Positions 42,299-49,619 of a stretch of DNA of 64,000 bases are shown here, piece after piece. Position 1 is the first letter of the stretch; the number at the start of each line of letters is the position of its first letter. Below the pieces are notes generated by a model. The model was not told where the DNA came from and searched no databases. It was given only the letters and a program-made list of their open reading frames with translations. The translations under genes and the position numbers were made by a program. This stretch comes from Streptomyces sp. WMMB 322 (GTDB lineage: Bacteria > Actinomycetota > Actinomycetes > Streptomycetales > Streptomycetaceae): the NCBI RefSeq assembly GCF_900090145.1, contig NZ_FMHI01000001.1:124001-188000 (forward strand), in the 5' to 3' direction.

Positions 42299-42328
42299 GA
42301 GCCACTCGGTTCGCTTATGCCCTATCCT
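42299..42328 (+). promoter_or_regulatory. Promoter and operator of TetR 2
   Basis: CCGA-GCCAC-TCGGTT (from 42,297) is the operator also found at 33,794-33,808. TATCCT (42,323-42,328) lies 6 bp before the GTG, consistent with a leaderless transcript. Confidence 0.55.
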
Positions 42329-42334
42329 GCCCGC

Positions 42335-42928
42335 GTGAGCGATGACCGTGGGGCCAGGAGCGCGGGACGGCCGCGGTCGGCGGAGAAGGACACGGCGATC
42401 CTGCGGGCGGCACTGGAACTGCTGGCCTCGCACGGCTACACCCGGATGAGCCTGAACCAGGTCGCCTCGGCAGCGTGCGTCAGCAAGTCCACCATCCACC
42501 TCCGTTGGAAGACCAAGGCGGACCTGGTCACCGCGGCCCTGGAAGCGGCGCGGATGGTCAGCGCCCAGCCCCTCACCGGGGACGTCCGCTCGGACCTCGT
42601 CGCGATCCTGGACGACTTCGCGACGACGGTGCAACAGGTACGCGGCATGGCGATGATCGGCACCTGCCTCGCCGAGGAGGCGCACACCCCCGAGCTGCTG
42701 GCACTGCTGCGCGAGCGTACGGTGCTGCCCCGCCGGGCGATGCTGCGCGACGTACTGGAACAGGCCCGTGAGCGCGGGGAGATCGTCGCGGACGCCGACC
42801 TGGAGACCGTCGTCTCGGCGCTGCTGGGTCCCTTCTACGCCGACTACATGGCCGGCCGGGGCGGTTGGCCGGGCTGGGCGGAGAACGCCGTGGACCTGGT
42901 CCTCGCAGCCCTGCGTCCCCCGTCCTGA
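42335..42928 (+). CDS. TetR-family repressor 2
   Basis: This 197-aa protein has a TetR HTH (ILRAALELLASHGYTRMSLN, then ACVSKSTIHLRWKTKADLV) and a C-terminal domain of the TetR_C_11-like kind (LVLAALRPPS end). GTG 42,335 is chosen as start because TATCCT lies 6 bp upstream; the frame is open much further but through the tandem repeats. The operator in its promoter matches one 8.5 kb away, in front of the F420-type oxidoreductase gene, which is thus its probable target. Confidence 0.85.
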   Translation: MSDDRGARSAGRPRSAEKDTAILRAALELLASHGYTRMSLNQVASAACVSKSTIHLRWKTKADLVTAALEAARMVSAQPLTGDVRSDLVAILDDFATTVQQVRGMAMIGTCLAEEAHTPELLALLRERTVLPRRAMLRDVLEQARERGEIVADADLETVVSALLGPFYADYMAGRGGWPGWAENAVDLVLAALRPPS

Positions 42929-43017
42929 GGCAGCAGAGCCCCCCTCTGCCAGGTCCGCTCGCAGGGGTTCAGCGCCGGCGTGAGCGTGCCGTTCCCGTAC
43001 GGCCCCTTAGTGCACGG

Positions 43018-43100
43018 GAGTTCACGAACCGGCCGGGGGGTTCGGGGAGTTCGCGAACCGGTCGGGAGGTTCAGGCAGTTCGCGCACCGGGCGGGGTGCG
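43018..43100. repeat. Three imperfect 29-bp direct repeats
   Basis: Units begin at 43,018, 43,047 and 43,076, an exact 29-bp period, with consensus GAGTTCGCGAACCGG followed by TCGGGRGGTTC. Each contains GTTCGCGAAC or a one-base variant, a palindrome. They lie between the convergent tetR2 and zinc-protease genes. Since 29 is not a multiple of three they are unlikely to be protein-coding. The rest of 42,929-43,221 shows nothing else I can name. Confidence 0.6.
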
Positions 43101-43221
43101 CGCAACGCCCGCTGTTCGGCGGCTGCTGAGGCCCGTGGCGGGGGAGTACGTGGTACGGGAGTCCGTGGCGCGGGAGCCCCCTGGTACGTGACCGGGTCTG
43201 GTACGGGGCCGGGCCCGTCCG

Positions 43222-43749
43222 TCACCGTCCGTCCGCCGCCTTGCCGTCCGCACGCAGACTCTGCCGGAGAGCGCGGCCGTCGCCGAAGAACGGCAGCAGG
43301 AACACGATGTGCGCGAGGTACCACCAGGACAGGGACCGGTCGAGGCCGGAGAGCCACAGGACGGCGCCCACCGCGAAGCAGGCGGATGGCCCGGACAGGG
43401 CCACCGCGGCCGCCTGTCGCGCGGTCATGGTCCCTTCCGGGACCACCGACGTGCGTAACACCGTGCGCTCGACCGCGATGTGCGTGACCGTGCCGATCCG
43501 CTTGAGGACGACGACGTGCGCCGACTCGTGCAGAGCGAACGCGGCCACCAGGCCCAGGGCGGCCGGTTTGACGAGCAGCACCCACGCCATCGTGGCCGGC
43601 ACGGAGTCGCCCGAGCGCGCCATCCAGACCAGGGCCGCGGCCCAGAGGACACCGACGAACGCCAGCAGCGGCCACACCTGCGCGGCCACCGCCCAGGCGA
43701 CGGTGCGGACCTTCAGGTCATCTGCCGGACGCGCTGAGGAGCTGCTCAC
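43222..43749 (-). CDS. Integral-membrane zinc metalloprotease (M50/DUF3267-like)
   Basis: This 175-aa protein has about four membrane helices. The first zinc motif is LHESAHVVVLK (HExxH, about residues 73-83). A GPSACFAVG segment matches the GP..N helix of site-2 proteases, and LLPFFGDGRAL fits their DG third motif. Such proteases cut peptides within the membrane. GTG 43,749 lies inside the 3' end of the preceding gene (32-bp overlap), so it is the last gene of the LuxR/peptide/ABC cassette. It could cleave a precursor or a regulator from the membrane. Confidence 0.75.
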   Translation of the reverse strand: MSSSSARPADDLKVRTVAWAVAAQVWPLLAFVGVLWAAALVWMARSGDSVPATMAWVLLVKPAALGLVAAFALHESAHVVVLKRIGTVTHIAVERTVLRTSVVPEGTMTARQAAAVALSGPSACFAVGAVLWLSGLDRSLSWWYLAHIVFLLPFFGDGRALRQSLRADGKAADGR

Positions 43750-44038
43750 GGCGCTGCTTCAACCCCCGGTAGATGGCCTGGGTCACCGTCAGGAACGCGG
43801 TCAGCACCAGGAACAGGACGATGAGCGGGACAGGGTTGTCGACTCCGGTGGTGATGCCCAGTGCACCGTTGTCCTTCTTCGCCGTCTCGAAGACCATCGA
43901 CCCGAAGAACGCCTTCCGTTCGACGATCTGGTCAGGGCCCGTTGAGAACATAAGGCTGAGCAGGGTCACCACTGCGGTGACCAGCGTCAGCAGCGCGGCC
44001 CCTATGGCGGACTTCACTACCGACATGGCCTTGATCAT
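43718..44038 (-). CDS. Small two-helix membrane protein of the export cassette
   Basis: This 106-aa protein has one hydrophobic helix near residues 8-28 (SAIGAALLTLVTAVVTLLSL) and another near 70-90 (VPLIVLFLVLTAFLTVTQAI). A loop of about 40 residues (STGPDQIVERKAFFGSMVFE...) lies between, probably outside the cell, and the C-terminus is basic. ATG 44,038 has GAGGAG 6 nt upstream. It overlaps the permease end by 107 bp in another frame. No family is recognised. It may be an immunity or secretion helper protein. Confidence 0.75.
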   Translation of the reverse strand: MIKAMSVVKSAIGAALLTLVTAVVTLLSLMFSTGPDQIVERKAFFGSMVFETAKKDNGALGITTGVDNPVPLIVLFLVLTAFLTVTQAIYRGLKQRREQLLSASGR

Positions 44039-45455
44039 TCCTTCTCCTCGACTCGCTTGTGTGGATTCCTTGGATCGCGTACCAGACGAACGCGACGGCG
44101 CCCCCCGCAAGGCAGAGGATCACCGCCCAGGGCGGAAGGCTGAGCAGACCCAGCCCGATCACCGACAGGCCGAGAACGACGATGAAGACGGACAGCCCCA
44201 GGAACACCGAGAACGGGTTGTCCTTCTCCGCCGGGAACACGATGCTGATGCACGTGGTCACCCCCGCTCCGCCCACGCAGGACGCCAGCGCCACCGCGCC
44301 GGAGAGGAACCGGTGCGGGAAGACCGCGACTGTGATCGCGAGAGCGGGCACGGCGAACACGGCGAGCAGGACCAGTTGCGCCCTGATGAGCCGCACGTAC
44401 ACCCGCCAGGCCGGTTCCTCCGCGCCGGGCAGCGCCCTCAACTGCCGTGTGGCGGTGAACTGGTAGAGGCCGCCGAAGGACAGGGCGGCGAGACCCCACA
44501 GGGGGTGCACCGGGGATCCGGTCATCAGCAGGTAGGCGAACACGGCCAGCGCCATCGCGGCGGCGGCCACGGTCTGGGCGCTGCGCAGCAGGCACCAGTC
44601 GTAGGGCCCGAGAACGGCCCGCAGCCGCACGCTTCCGGGGAGTTTCAGGTAACGGGCCTGACGTACGTGCTGGTTCGGGGCGAGCGCGAAGACCAGCGCC
44701 ACGAGCACGGACGACACTGCAGCCGCGGCGGCCGTCGTCAGCCACGGCCCGTGTTCGTTCCACGCCCAGGACACCGAGGTGACCCACGTGTATTCGGTCC
44801 GCTTGCGGAGGTACGCGCCGGAGACGTCCCGGATCATCGGCGTCATCTGCGCGAAGTAGTACGCGAGCACCGCGAACAGGGCCAGCACGTTGAGGATGCC
44901 CGCCATCCTGCTGAGCCCCAGCAGCATCCACAGCCGGGTCAGCAGCTGGTAGAGGACGGACAGGCCCAGGTAGGCCAGGACGACGGGCAGCACGACCGAC
45001 GCGGTGATGTATCCGCTCGCCGACGGCCCGAGGATGATCAGGGCGCTCACGGAGAGGGAGACCAGGCCGGCGGCGGCCACCACGGCCGTCATCACCGCCT
45101 CGTAGAGGAGGAACGCCGCCGAGCGTTCCCGGTTGGTGACCGGCAGCTGGTAGCTGAGCTGAAGCATTCCTTCGGCGTTGATGAACAGCACCTTCACCAG
45201 GAGGAAGGCGATCTGCACCCAGAGAAGGACGGAGACCGTCGCGGTGTCGAACAGCAGCCGCCACACGGCCGCTTCGCCGGCCATGGGCCGCAGGAAGTAG
45301 TACGAGGCGGTGCACATGGCGCCCAGGAGCAGAACCGCCGCCACCACGACGAACACTCTGACCGGGGTGGACTTCAGGAACCCGGCTCGCAGCACCCGGC
45401 GGACGAAGAACACGAGGAGCATCCGGGCCAGGACAGCCGAGTGCTTCAGCCGCAC
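43932..45455 (-). CDS. ABC transporter permease
   Basis: This 507-aa protein has about 12 hydrophobic segments, without recognised signature, and resembles ABC-2 type exporter permeases. The start GTG 45,455 lies 5 nt after the ATPase stop. The C-terminus continues past IQGIHTSESRRR into a further 29 residues that overlap the next gene. In another frame the same DNA gives a stop coupled as ATGA to that gene. So the extension may be non-native, due to a late frameshift. Forms an exporter with the ATPase at 45,461. Confidence 0.8.
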   Translation of the reverse strand: MRLKHSAVLARMLLVFFVRRVLRAGFLKSTPVRVFVVVAAVLLLGAMCTASYYFLRPMAGEAAVWRLLFDTATVSVLLWVQIAFLLVKVLFINAEGMLQLSYQLPVTNRERSAAFLLYEAVMTAVVAAAGLVSLSVSALIILGPSASGYITASVVLPVVLAYLGLSVLYQLLTRLWMLLGLSRMAGILNVLALFAVLAYYFAQMTPMIRDVSGAYLRKRTEYTWVTSVSWAWNEHGPWLTTAAAAAVSSVLVALVFALAPNQHVRQARYLKLPGSVRLRAVLGPYDWCLLRSAQTVAAAAMALAVFAYLLMTGSPVHPLWGLAALSFGGLYQFTATRQLRALPGAEEPAWRVYVRLIRAQLVLLAVFAVPALAITVAVFPHRFLSGAVALASCVGGAGVTTCISIVFPAEKDNPFSVFLGLSVFIVVLGLSVIGLGLLSLPPWAVILCLAGGAVAFVWYAIQGIHTSESRRRNDQGHVGSEVRHRGRAADAGHRSGDPAQPYVLNGP

Positions 45456-45460
45456 GCCGG

Positions 45461-46177
45461 TCACCGCTCGGACGTCTCTAGGTAGTCGAACACCATGGCG
45501 GCGACCGATCCGTGTTCCTCGACGAGGTCCCTCGTCTGCTCGTCGCGCACCACGTAACCCAGGTCGAGGAAGAGGGTCCTGTCGGCCAGGCGCTCCAGCA
45601 CGGCGAAGTCGTGCGTGCACAGCAGGATCGAGCCGCCCTCGTCGCGGACCCTCCTGAACTCCTTCTCGGCGAGGTGCAGTGCCTCGATGTCGATGCCGTT
45701 GAGGGTCTCGTCGACGACGATCAGCGGCGGGCGGACGACGAGCGCGGAGACCAGCTGGGTCTTCTTGCGCATGCCGTGCGAGTAGTCCTCGATGAGGTCG
45801 TCGTAGCGGCCTTCCATGGCGAACTTGCGGAAGAGGCCGAGGGCTTCACCGTGGTCGACGTCGAGGCCGAACAGTTTGCCCATCATGGAGACGTACTCGC
45901 GTGCGGTGAGGAACTCGGGAAGGTAGTCGTTGCTGGAGAGGTAGACGGCCAGCTTCTTCGCCTCGGGCCGGGCGTGCTCGTGGCCGCCGATCCGGATGGA
46001 CCCCGACTGAAGACGTACGAGGTCGAAGATGTTCTTGATCAGCGTGGACTTGCCGGAACCGTTGGGTCCGACGAGGCCGACGATCGTGCCTTCCTCGACC
46101 GTGAGGGACACGTCCAGGAGAACGTTGACAATGCCGTCGTAGGAGTAACTGACGTCGTTGACATTCAGAAGAGACAC
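45461..46177 (-). CDS. ABC transporter ATPase
   Basis: This 238-aa ATPase has Walker A GPNGSGKST (about 38-46), the family signature as YSHGMRKK (degenerate LSGGQ, as in ABC-2 exporters), Walker B LIVVDE and switch histidine CTHD. Only one ATPase gene is present, so it likely dimerises. With the permease it forms an exporter. The operon lies directly downstream of a small membrane peptide and a strong hairpin, typical of export of that peptide or immunity to it. Confidence 0.9.
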   Translation of the reverse strand: MSLLNVNDVSYSYDGIVNVLLDVSLTVEEGTIVGLVGPNGSGKSTLIKNIFDLVRLQSGSIRIGGHEHARPEAKKLAVYLSSNDYLPEFLTAREYVSMMGKLFGLDVDHGEALGLFRKFAMEGRYDDLIEDYSHGMRKKTQLVSALVVRPPLIVVDETLNGIDIEALHLAEKEFRRVRDEGGSILLCTHDFAVLERLADRTLFLDLGYVVRDEQTRDLVEEHGSVAAMVFDYLETSER

Positions 46178-46214
46178 TGTCGCGGGATCCTTTACCGAGT
46201 CCGTCGAACGGGGT

Positions 46215-46257
46215 GGTGTCCAGGAAGCCCGGGTGCTGACGGGGCTTCCTGGACACC
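46215..46257 (-). terminator. Strong hairpin between peptide gene and ABC operon
   Basis: GGTGTCCAGGAAGCCC (46,215-46,230) and GGGCTTCCTGGACACC (46,242-46,257) are perfect 16-bp arms around an 11-base loop. It follows the peptide gene by 22 bp and precedes the ATPase gene by 38 bp. A partial terminator or mRNA stabiliser here would give more peptide than transporter. Confidence 0.75.
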
Positions 46258-46278
46258 GTGCGATCAGCCGTCAGGCAG

Positions 46279-46608
46279 CTACACGCATTCGGCGCTGACC
46301 TTCAGGCCGAAGTCCTTGAAGGACCAGCTGCCGGTGAAGCTCTTGTCCTGGTACACCACGCACCAGATGACCAGCCCGGCGTAGATGGTGGCGCCCAGGC
46401 CGAGGATGACGGCGGTGAAGATCAGGAACCAGGCGTCGTAGCGGAGAAGCCCCTTGTCGACCTTGGCTCTGATCGACGCGAGGGCGCGCTCGGGCGCGTT
46501 GGTCGCAGCCACGTACGCAGCGATCGAGGCGGACGTGCGCGCGCTGCCGGACTTCGACGTCACCGGCTCGGCGGTCGCGGGTTCCTGTACGAGAGTTGAC
46601 GCAGACAC
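46279..46608 (-). CDS. 109-aa single-span membrane peptide, possible export substrate
   Basis: GTG 46,608 has GAGGAG 7 nt upstream; the open frame extends further but without a good site. The first 60 residues are Ala/Ser/Thr-rich and soluble (MSASTLVQEPATAEPVTSKS onward). A hydrophobic helix follows (WFLIFTAVILGLGATIYAGL, about 62-85), then VIWCVVYQDKSFTGSWSFKD and a final SAECV. The two cysteines, one in the helix end and one near the C-terminus, could form a disulfide. I recognise no family. Its place between a LuxR gene and a terminator-like hairpin followed by an exporter is that of a structural peptide or a signal. Confidence 0.7.
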   Translation of the reverse strand: MSASTLVQEPATAEPVTSKSGSARTSASIAAYVAATNAPERALASIRAKVDKGLLRYDAWFLIFTAVILGLGATIYAGLVIWCVVYQDKSFTGSWSFKDFGLKVSAECV

Positions 46609-46670
46609 AGTTTTCTCCTCTGGGGTCGGTGTTGACCCGGTGAAAATTGTCATGCTCATGGTCAATGCGG

Positions 46671-47030
46671 CTAGTGTCCTGAAGGGCACCGCTCGATGCA
46701 TTTCCGGTAGTTCGCGATGACGGCCGCCTGTGCGCGAGAGGAGATCTCCAACTTGGTGAAGACGCCGGCGACATGCTTCTTGACCGTCCGCTCGGCCACG
46801 TGCCAGCGGCCCGCTATGACGGAGTTGGAGAGGCAGTCGCCCAGTGCGGCGAGAACTTCGCGCTCACGGGCGGTCAGGAGAGACGGGTCCGCGTCGCGCA
46901 CCCATGGCGGAAAGTCGATCCCTCCGCAGCAGACATGATGCCCCGCGTGGTCATCGCGTCTGTCCGATGGCAGTTCCAATTCCCGAACCCCCGTGGCTGC
47001 GGTCACGCGCTTGTGCGTACGGCCGCGCAC
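46671..47030 (-). CDS. LuxR-family HTH regulator (single domain)
   Basis: This 119-aa protein has a C-terminal LuxR HTH (LTAREREVLAALGDCLSNSV, then AERTVKKHVAGVFTKLEISS) and a cysteine-bearing N-terminal half (HHVCCGGIDFPPW) without a receiver domain. Start GTG 47,030 is the best available; the ribosome site is weak. It lies 62 bp upstream of the peptide gene on the same strand and is the likely activator of the cassette. Confidence 0.82.
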   Translation of the reverse strand: MRGRTHKRVTAATGVRELELPSDRRDDHAGHHVCCGGIDFPPWVRDADPSLLTAREREVLAALGDCLSNSVIAGRWHVAERTVKKHVAGVFTKLEISSRAQAAVIANYRKCIERCPSGH

Positions 47031-47543
47031 GACCTGGTCGGCATGGTGAGAACCCCTTGCGCAGCGCTTACCGTAAGTGCGGCCTGAACGGCGGGCAATG
47101 GAGCGAAATGAGCTGGCGCTTATTCGACTACGAGGGATCAGTCGGCGGAATCATGACTGCACTGTGAATCTGCAAGGACATCGTGTGAAGATCCGTGAAA
47201 GCGGAATGACGGGGTGCGGACGGGTGCGCTCCGGAAGTGGCCGATACTCGTCGGGTGCCATGGCTCCTTTTCGGCTCAGGTGGCCACTTTCGGCCGTCGT
47301 CCGGGTCCGGTGAGCGGGTCTTGACCGTCGGCCGGGTTTGACTCCTTGTTCACGTTCGACTTCGTGGCGCGGATGGCGGGTCAATCCAGGCGCCGGTTGC
47401 CGCTCGTCCGGCACGTACTGCGATGGAGGCCTGCCGGGGGCTACGGCACTCGCTTCACCTGTTGCACTTGTTTCGATTGCTGCGAATAATGGAAGAGTGT
47501 GGACAGGTCCGTCACACGCCGCCCACCATCGAGGGAGCCGATC
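47031..47543. other. 513-bp gap upstream of LuxR and toxin-antitoxin genes
   Basis: No convincing gene is seen. GGAAGTGGCC (47,233-47,242) and GGCCACTTTC (47,282-47,291) form a nearly perfect inverted repeat, 9 of 10 bases, and share GGCCACTTT with 17,580-17,588. The region must hold divergent promoters for the LuxR gene and for the antitoxin gene. The latter has GAGGGAG as its ribosome site. Confidence 0.5.
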
Positions 47544-48002
47544 ATGGCAAGGACCGACATCCGTCCGGTGGGGCTGCCCCCGGAGGAGAAAGAGACCGCA
47601 GACCGTGCCCTCTCTCAGGTGCGCAGCTACCTGCGGCGGCATCGCGAGACCCCGCGGATAGCAGTCAGGGTCGAGGGGGAAGAGGCTGAGCCGCTGACCC
47701 TCCCACGGGAGGCCGTGGAGCTCCTGGCCAGCATGCTGGCGCACATGGCCGCGGGCCGCAGGGTCTCCCTGGTGCCCCATACCGCCGAGCTCACGACCCA
47801 GCAGGCCGCGGATCTGCTGAACGTGTCGCGGCCCTTCCTCGTAGGGCTGCTCCAGGCAGGCGAGATCGAGTACAGAACCGTGGGCAAGCATCGGCGCATC
47901 ACGGCCTCCTCGCTGATGGAGTACAAGCGCAAGGACGACGAGCGCCGCCGGGAAGCTGCCGACGAGCTCACCCGCCTCAATCAAGAGATGGGACTGGACT
48001 GA
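47544..48002 (+). CDS. HTH antitoxin of a PIN-domain toxin pair
   Basis: This 152-aa protein has an excisionase-type helix-turn-helix in its C-terminal half (ELTTQQAADLLNVSRPFLVG, then KHRRITASSLMEYKRKDDER). An N-terminal part (about 1-70) probably binds the partner toxin. ATG 47,544 follows GAGGGAG. The PIN gene starts 4 bp after its stop. Such antitoxins neutralise the nuclease and repress their own operon. Confidence 0.8.
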   Translation: MARTDIRPVGLPPEEKETADRALSQVRSYLRRHRETPRIAVRVEGEEAEPLTLPREAVELLASMLAHMAAGRRVSLVPHTAELTTQQAADLLNVSRPFLVGLLQAGEIEYRTVGKHRRITASSLMEYKRKDDERRREAADELTRLNQEMGLD

Positions 48003-48005
48003 CGC

Positions 48006-48557
48006 GTGGCCTTCGTCGCCCTCTATGACGCGAATGTTCTGTATCCGAACACGGTGCGCGACCTGCTGATCCGCATAGGCATGGCCGGGCTCGTCCAGGC
48101 GAAGTGGACGGACCGGATTCTGGATGAGACCTTCCGGAACCTGACGGCCAACCGGCCCGACCTTACGGAGAAGGTCGCCGTCATCCGCCAACGGATGATG
48201 GGCGCGGTCCGTGACTGTCTGGTCACCAACTACGAGCCGCTGATCGACGCTCTGGATCTTCCCGACCCGGACGACCGTCACGTGCTGGCAGCAGCGATTC
48301 GCGCAAAGGCGCAGGTCATCGTGACGTACAACCTCAAGGATTTCCCAGAGGACCGGCTCTCTCCGTGGGATGTGGAGGCCAAGCATCCCGATGCCTTCGT
48401 GGAGGACCAGATCGATCTGGACGCCGCCGCCGTCTATGCGTGCGTCCGCCAGATCGCTGACTCGATGAGGAGGCCACCCGGCACCGTCTCGGATGTACTC
48501 GACAAGATCGAGAAGGGTGGCCTCGTCGCTTCGGCGGCAGCCTTACGAGCCCTTTGA
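48006..48557 (+). CDS. PIN-domain ribonuclease toxin
   Basis: This 183-aa protein has a PIN domain: YDANVLYPNTVRDLL at the N-terminus with the first catalytic Asp, acidic residues in the LDLPDPDDRHVLAAAI region, and TYNLKDFPED. It resembles PIN_3 toxins, metal-dependent RNases. GTG 48,006 is the start; the TA gene order (antitoxin first) and 3-bp spacing are typical. Confidence 0.85.
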   Translation: MAFVALYDANVLYPNTVRDLLIRIGMAGLVQAKWTDRILDETFRNLTANRPDLTEKVAVIRQRMMGAVRDCLVTNYEPLIDALDLPDPDDRHVLAAAIRAKAQVIVTYNLKDFPEDRLSPWDVEAKHPDAFVEDQIDLDAAAVYACVRQIADSMRRPPGTVSDVLDKIEKGGLVASAAALRAL

Positions 48558-48612
48558 CCGCACCGGATACTCTGCCGCGGTGCTGCCGCGTGCTGCCGGA
48601 CCGCGGCTGCGT

Positions 48613-49563
48613 TCAGGCCCCCGCGAGGCGGGCGGCGAAGTTGTGGAAGGCTGTGCGGAATTCCCCGGGTTCCTCGATGGTGACGTCGGCGCCCAGGAAG
48701 GCGAGTGCCGGCAGCAGCCACTGCCAGGAGTCCAGCATGAGAACGGCGCGGGTGCGGCCGTCCTCCGCCGTGGTGAGGTCGACGTCCTGGCGGTTGAACG
48801 CGTCGGCCACCGCTGTCATGGGGGCGTCGAGGGTCAGTACGACGCGCCGGCGGTGGCGGTTCATGCCCTGCCGCAGGTAGTCGAGGCCGGTGCCGGCCGG
48901 CAGCGGGCGGGGCGTGAACGTGCTGCTGTGCACACGCAGTTCGGTGACGCGGTCGAGGCGGAAGACGCGCCAGTCGTGCTTGTCGGTGTCCCAGCCCAGC
49001 AGGTACCAGCGGTGGTGCAGGTGGATGTGGCGGTGCGGCTCGACCCGACGGGTGGTGGCCTTCCCGTCGGCCCCGACGTAGTGGAACGTCACGGCGTGCT
49101 TGTGCGCGATCGCCTCGGCGAGTCTGCTGAGGATCTCCGCGCTGGTGCTGGGCGCGGGCGCCGGCATCGTCTCCAGGCTGGCGCGCAGCGCGGCCGCACG
49201 GGGACGCAGTCGTTTGGGCAGGTACTGGTCCAGCTTGCCGTAGGCGCGGACCGCGGCCTCGTCGATGCTGCCCTCGCCCGCGCTGCCGGTCGCGCCGAGC
49301 GCGGCCAGGCCCAGGAGGGTGGCGATGGCCTCCTCGTCGTCGAGCACCAGCGGAGGCATGGTCTGCCCGGCCGCGAGCCGGTAGTGGCCGCCGGGCCCAG
49401 GCCGGGTCTCGACCGGATATCCGTAGCCGCGCAGCCGGCCGATGTCGCGGCGCAGGGTGCGCGGGGGAACGTCCAGCCGGGTCGCCAGTTCCTCGCCCGT
49501 GAACCGTCTTCCCGACTGCAGCAGCACGAGCAGCGCGAGGGTCCTTTGCGTCACGTCAGCCAC
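48613..49563 (-). CDS. WYL-domain transcriptional regulator
   Basis: This 316-aa protein has an N-terminal HTH_11 domain (RTLALLVLLQSGRRFTGEEL...RTLRRDIGRLRGYGY), then a WYL domain (VTFHYVGADGKATTRRVEPH, WYLLGWDTDKHDWRVFRLDR), which senses ligands, often in defence or DNA-damage contexts. I chose GTG 49,563, the usual start of the family, although ATG 49,599 is also in frame. It is divergent from the UvrA-like gene and probably controls it. Confidence 0.85.
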   Translation of the reverse strand: MADVTQRTLALLVLLQSGRRFTGEELATRLDVPPRTLRRDIGRLRGYGYPVETRPGPGGHYRLAAGQTMPPLVLDDEEAIATLLGLAALGATGSAGEGSIDEAAVRAYGKLDQYLPKRLRPRAAALRASLETMPAPAPSTSAEILSRLAEAIAHKHAVTFHYVGADGKATTRRVEPHRHIHLHHRWYLLGWDTDKHDWRVFRLDRVTELRVHSSTFTPRPLPAGTGLDYLRQGMNRHRRRVVLTLDAPMTAVADAFNRQDVDLTTAEDGRTRAVLMLDSWQWLLPALAFLGADVTIEEPGEFRTAFHNFAARLAGA

Positions 49564-49619
49564 GGGGGCATCGTAATCGCGGCCGTTTTCCGGCCGCATC
49601 GTGTCCTAGGGTCCTGGTC

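Noticed and set aside
43018..43100. CRISPR-like array
   Set aside because: Only three degenerate units with no unique spacers; the period is the repeat itself.
47151..48386. 411-codon minus-strand frame
   Set aside because: Opposite the antitoxin and PIN genes, which have proper starts, spacing and motifs; composition is that of a shadow.
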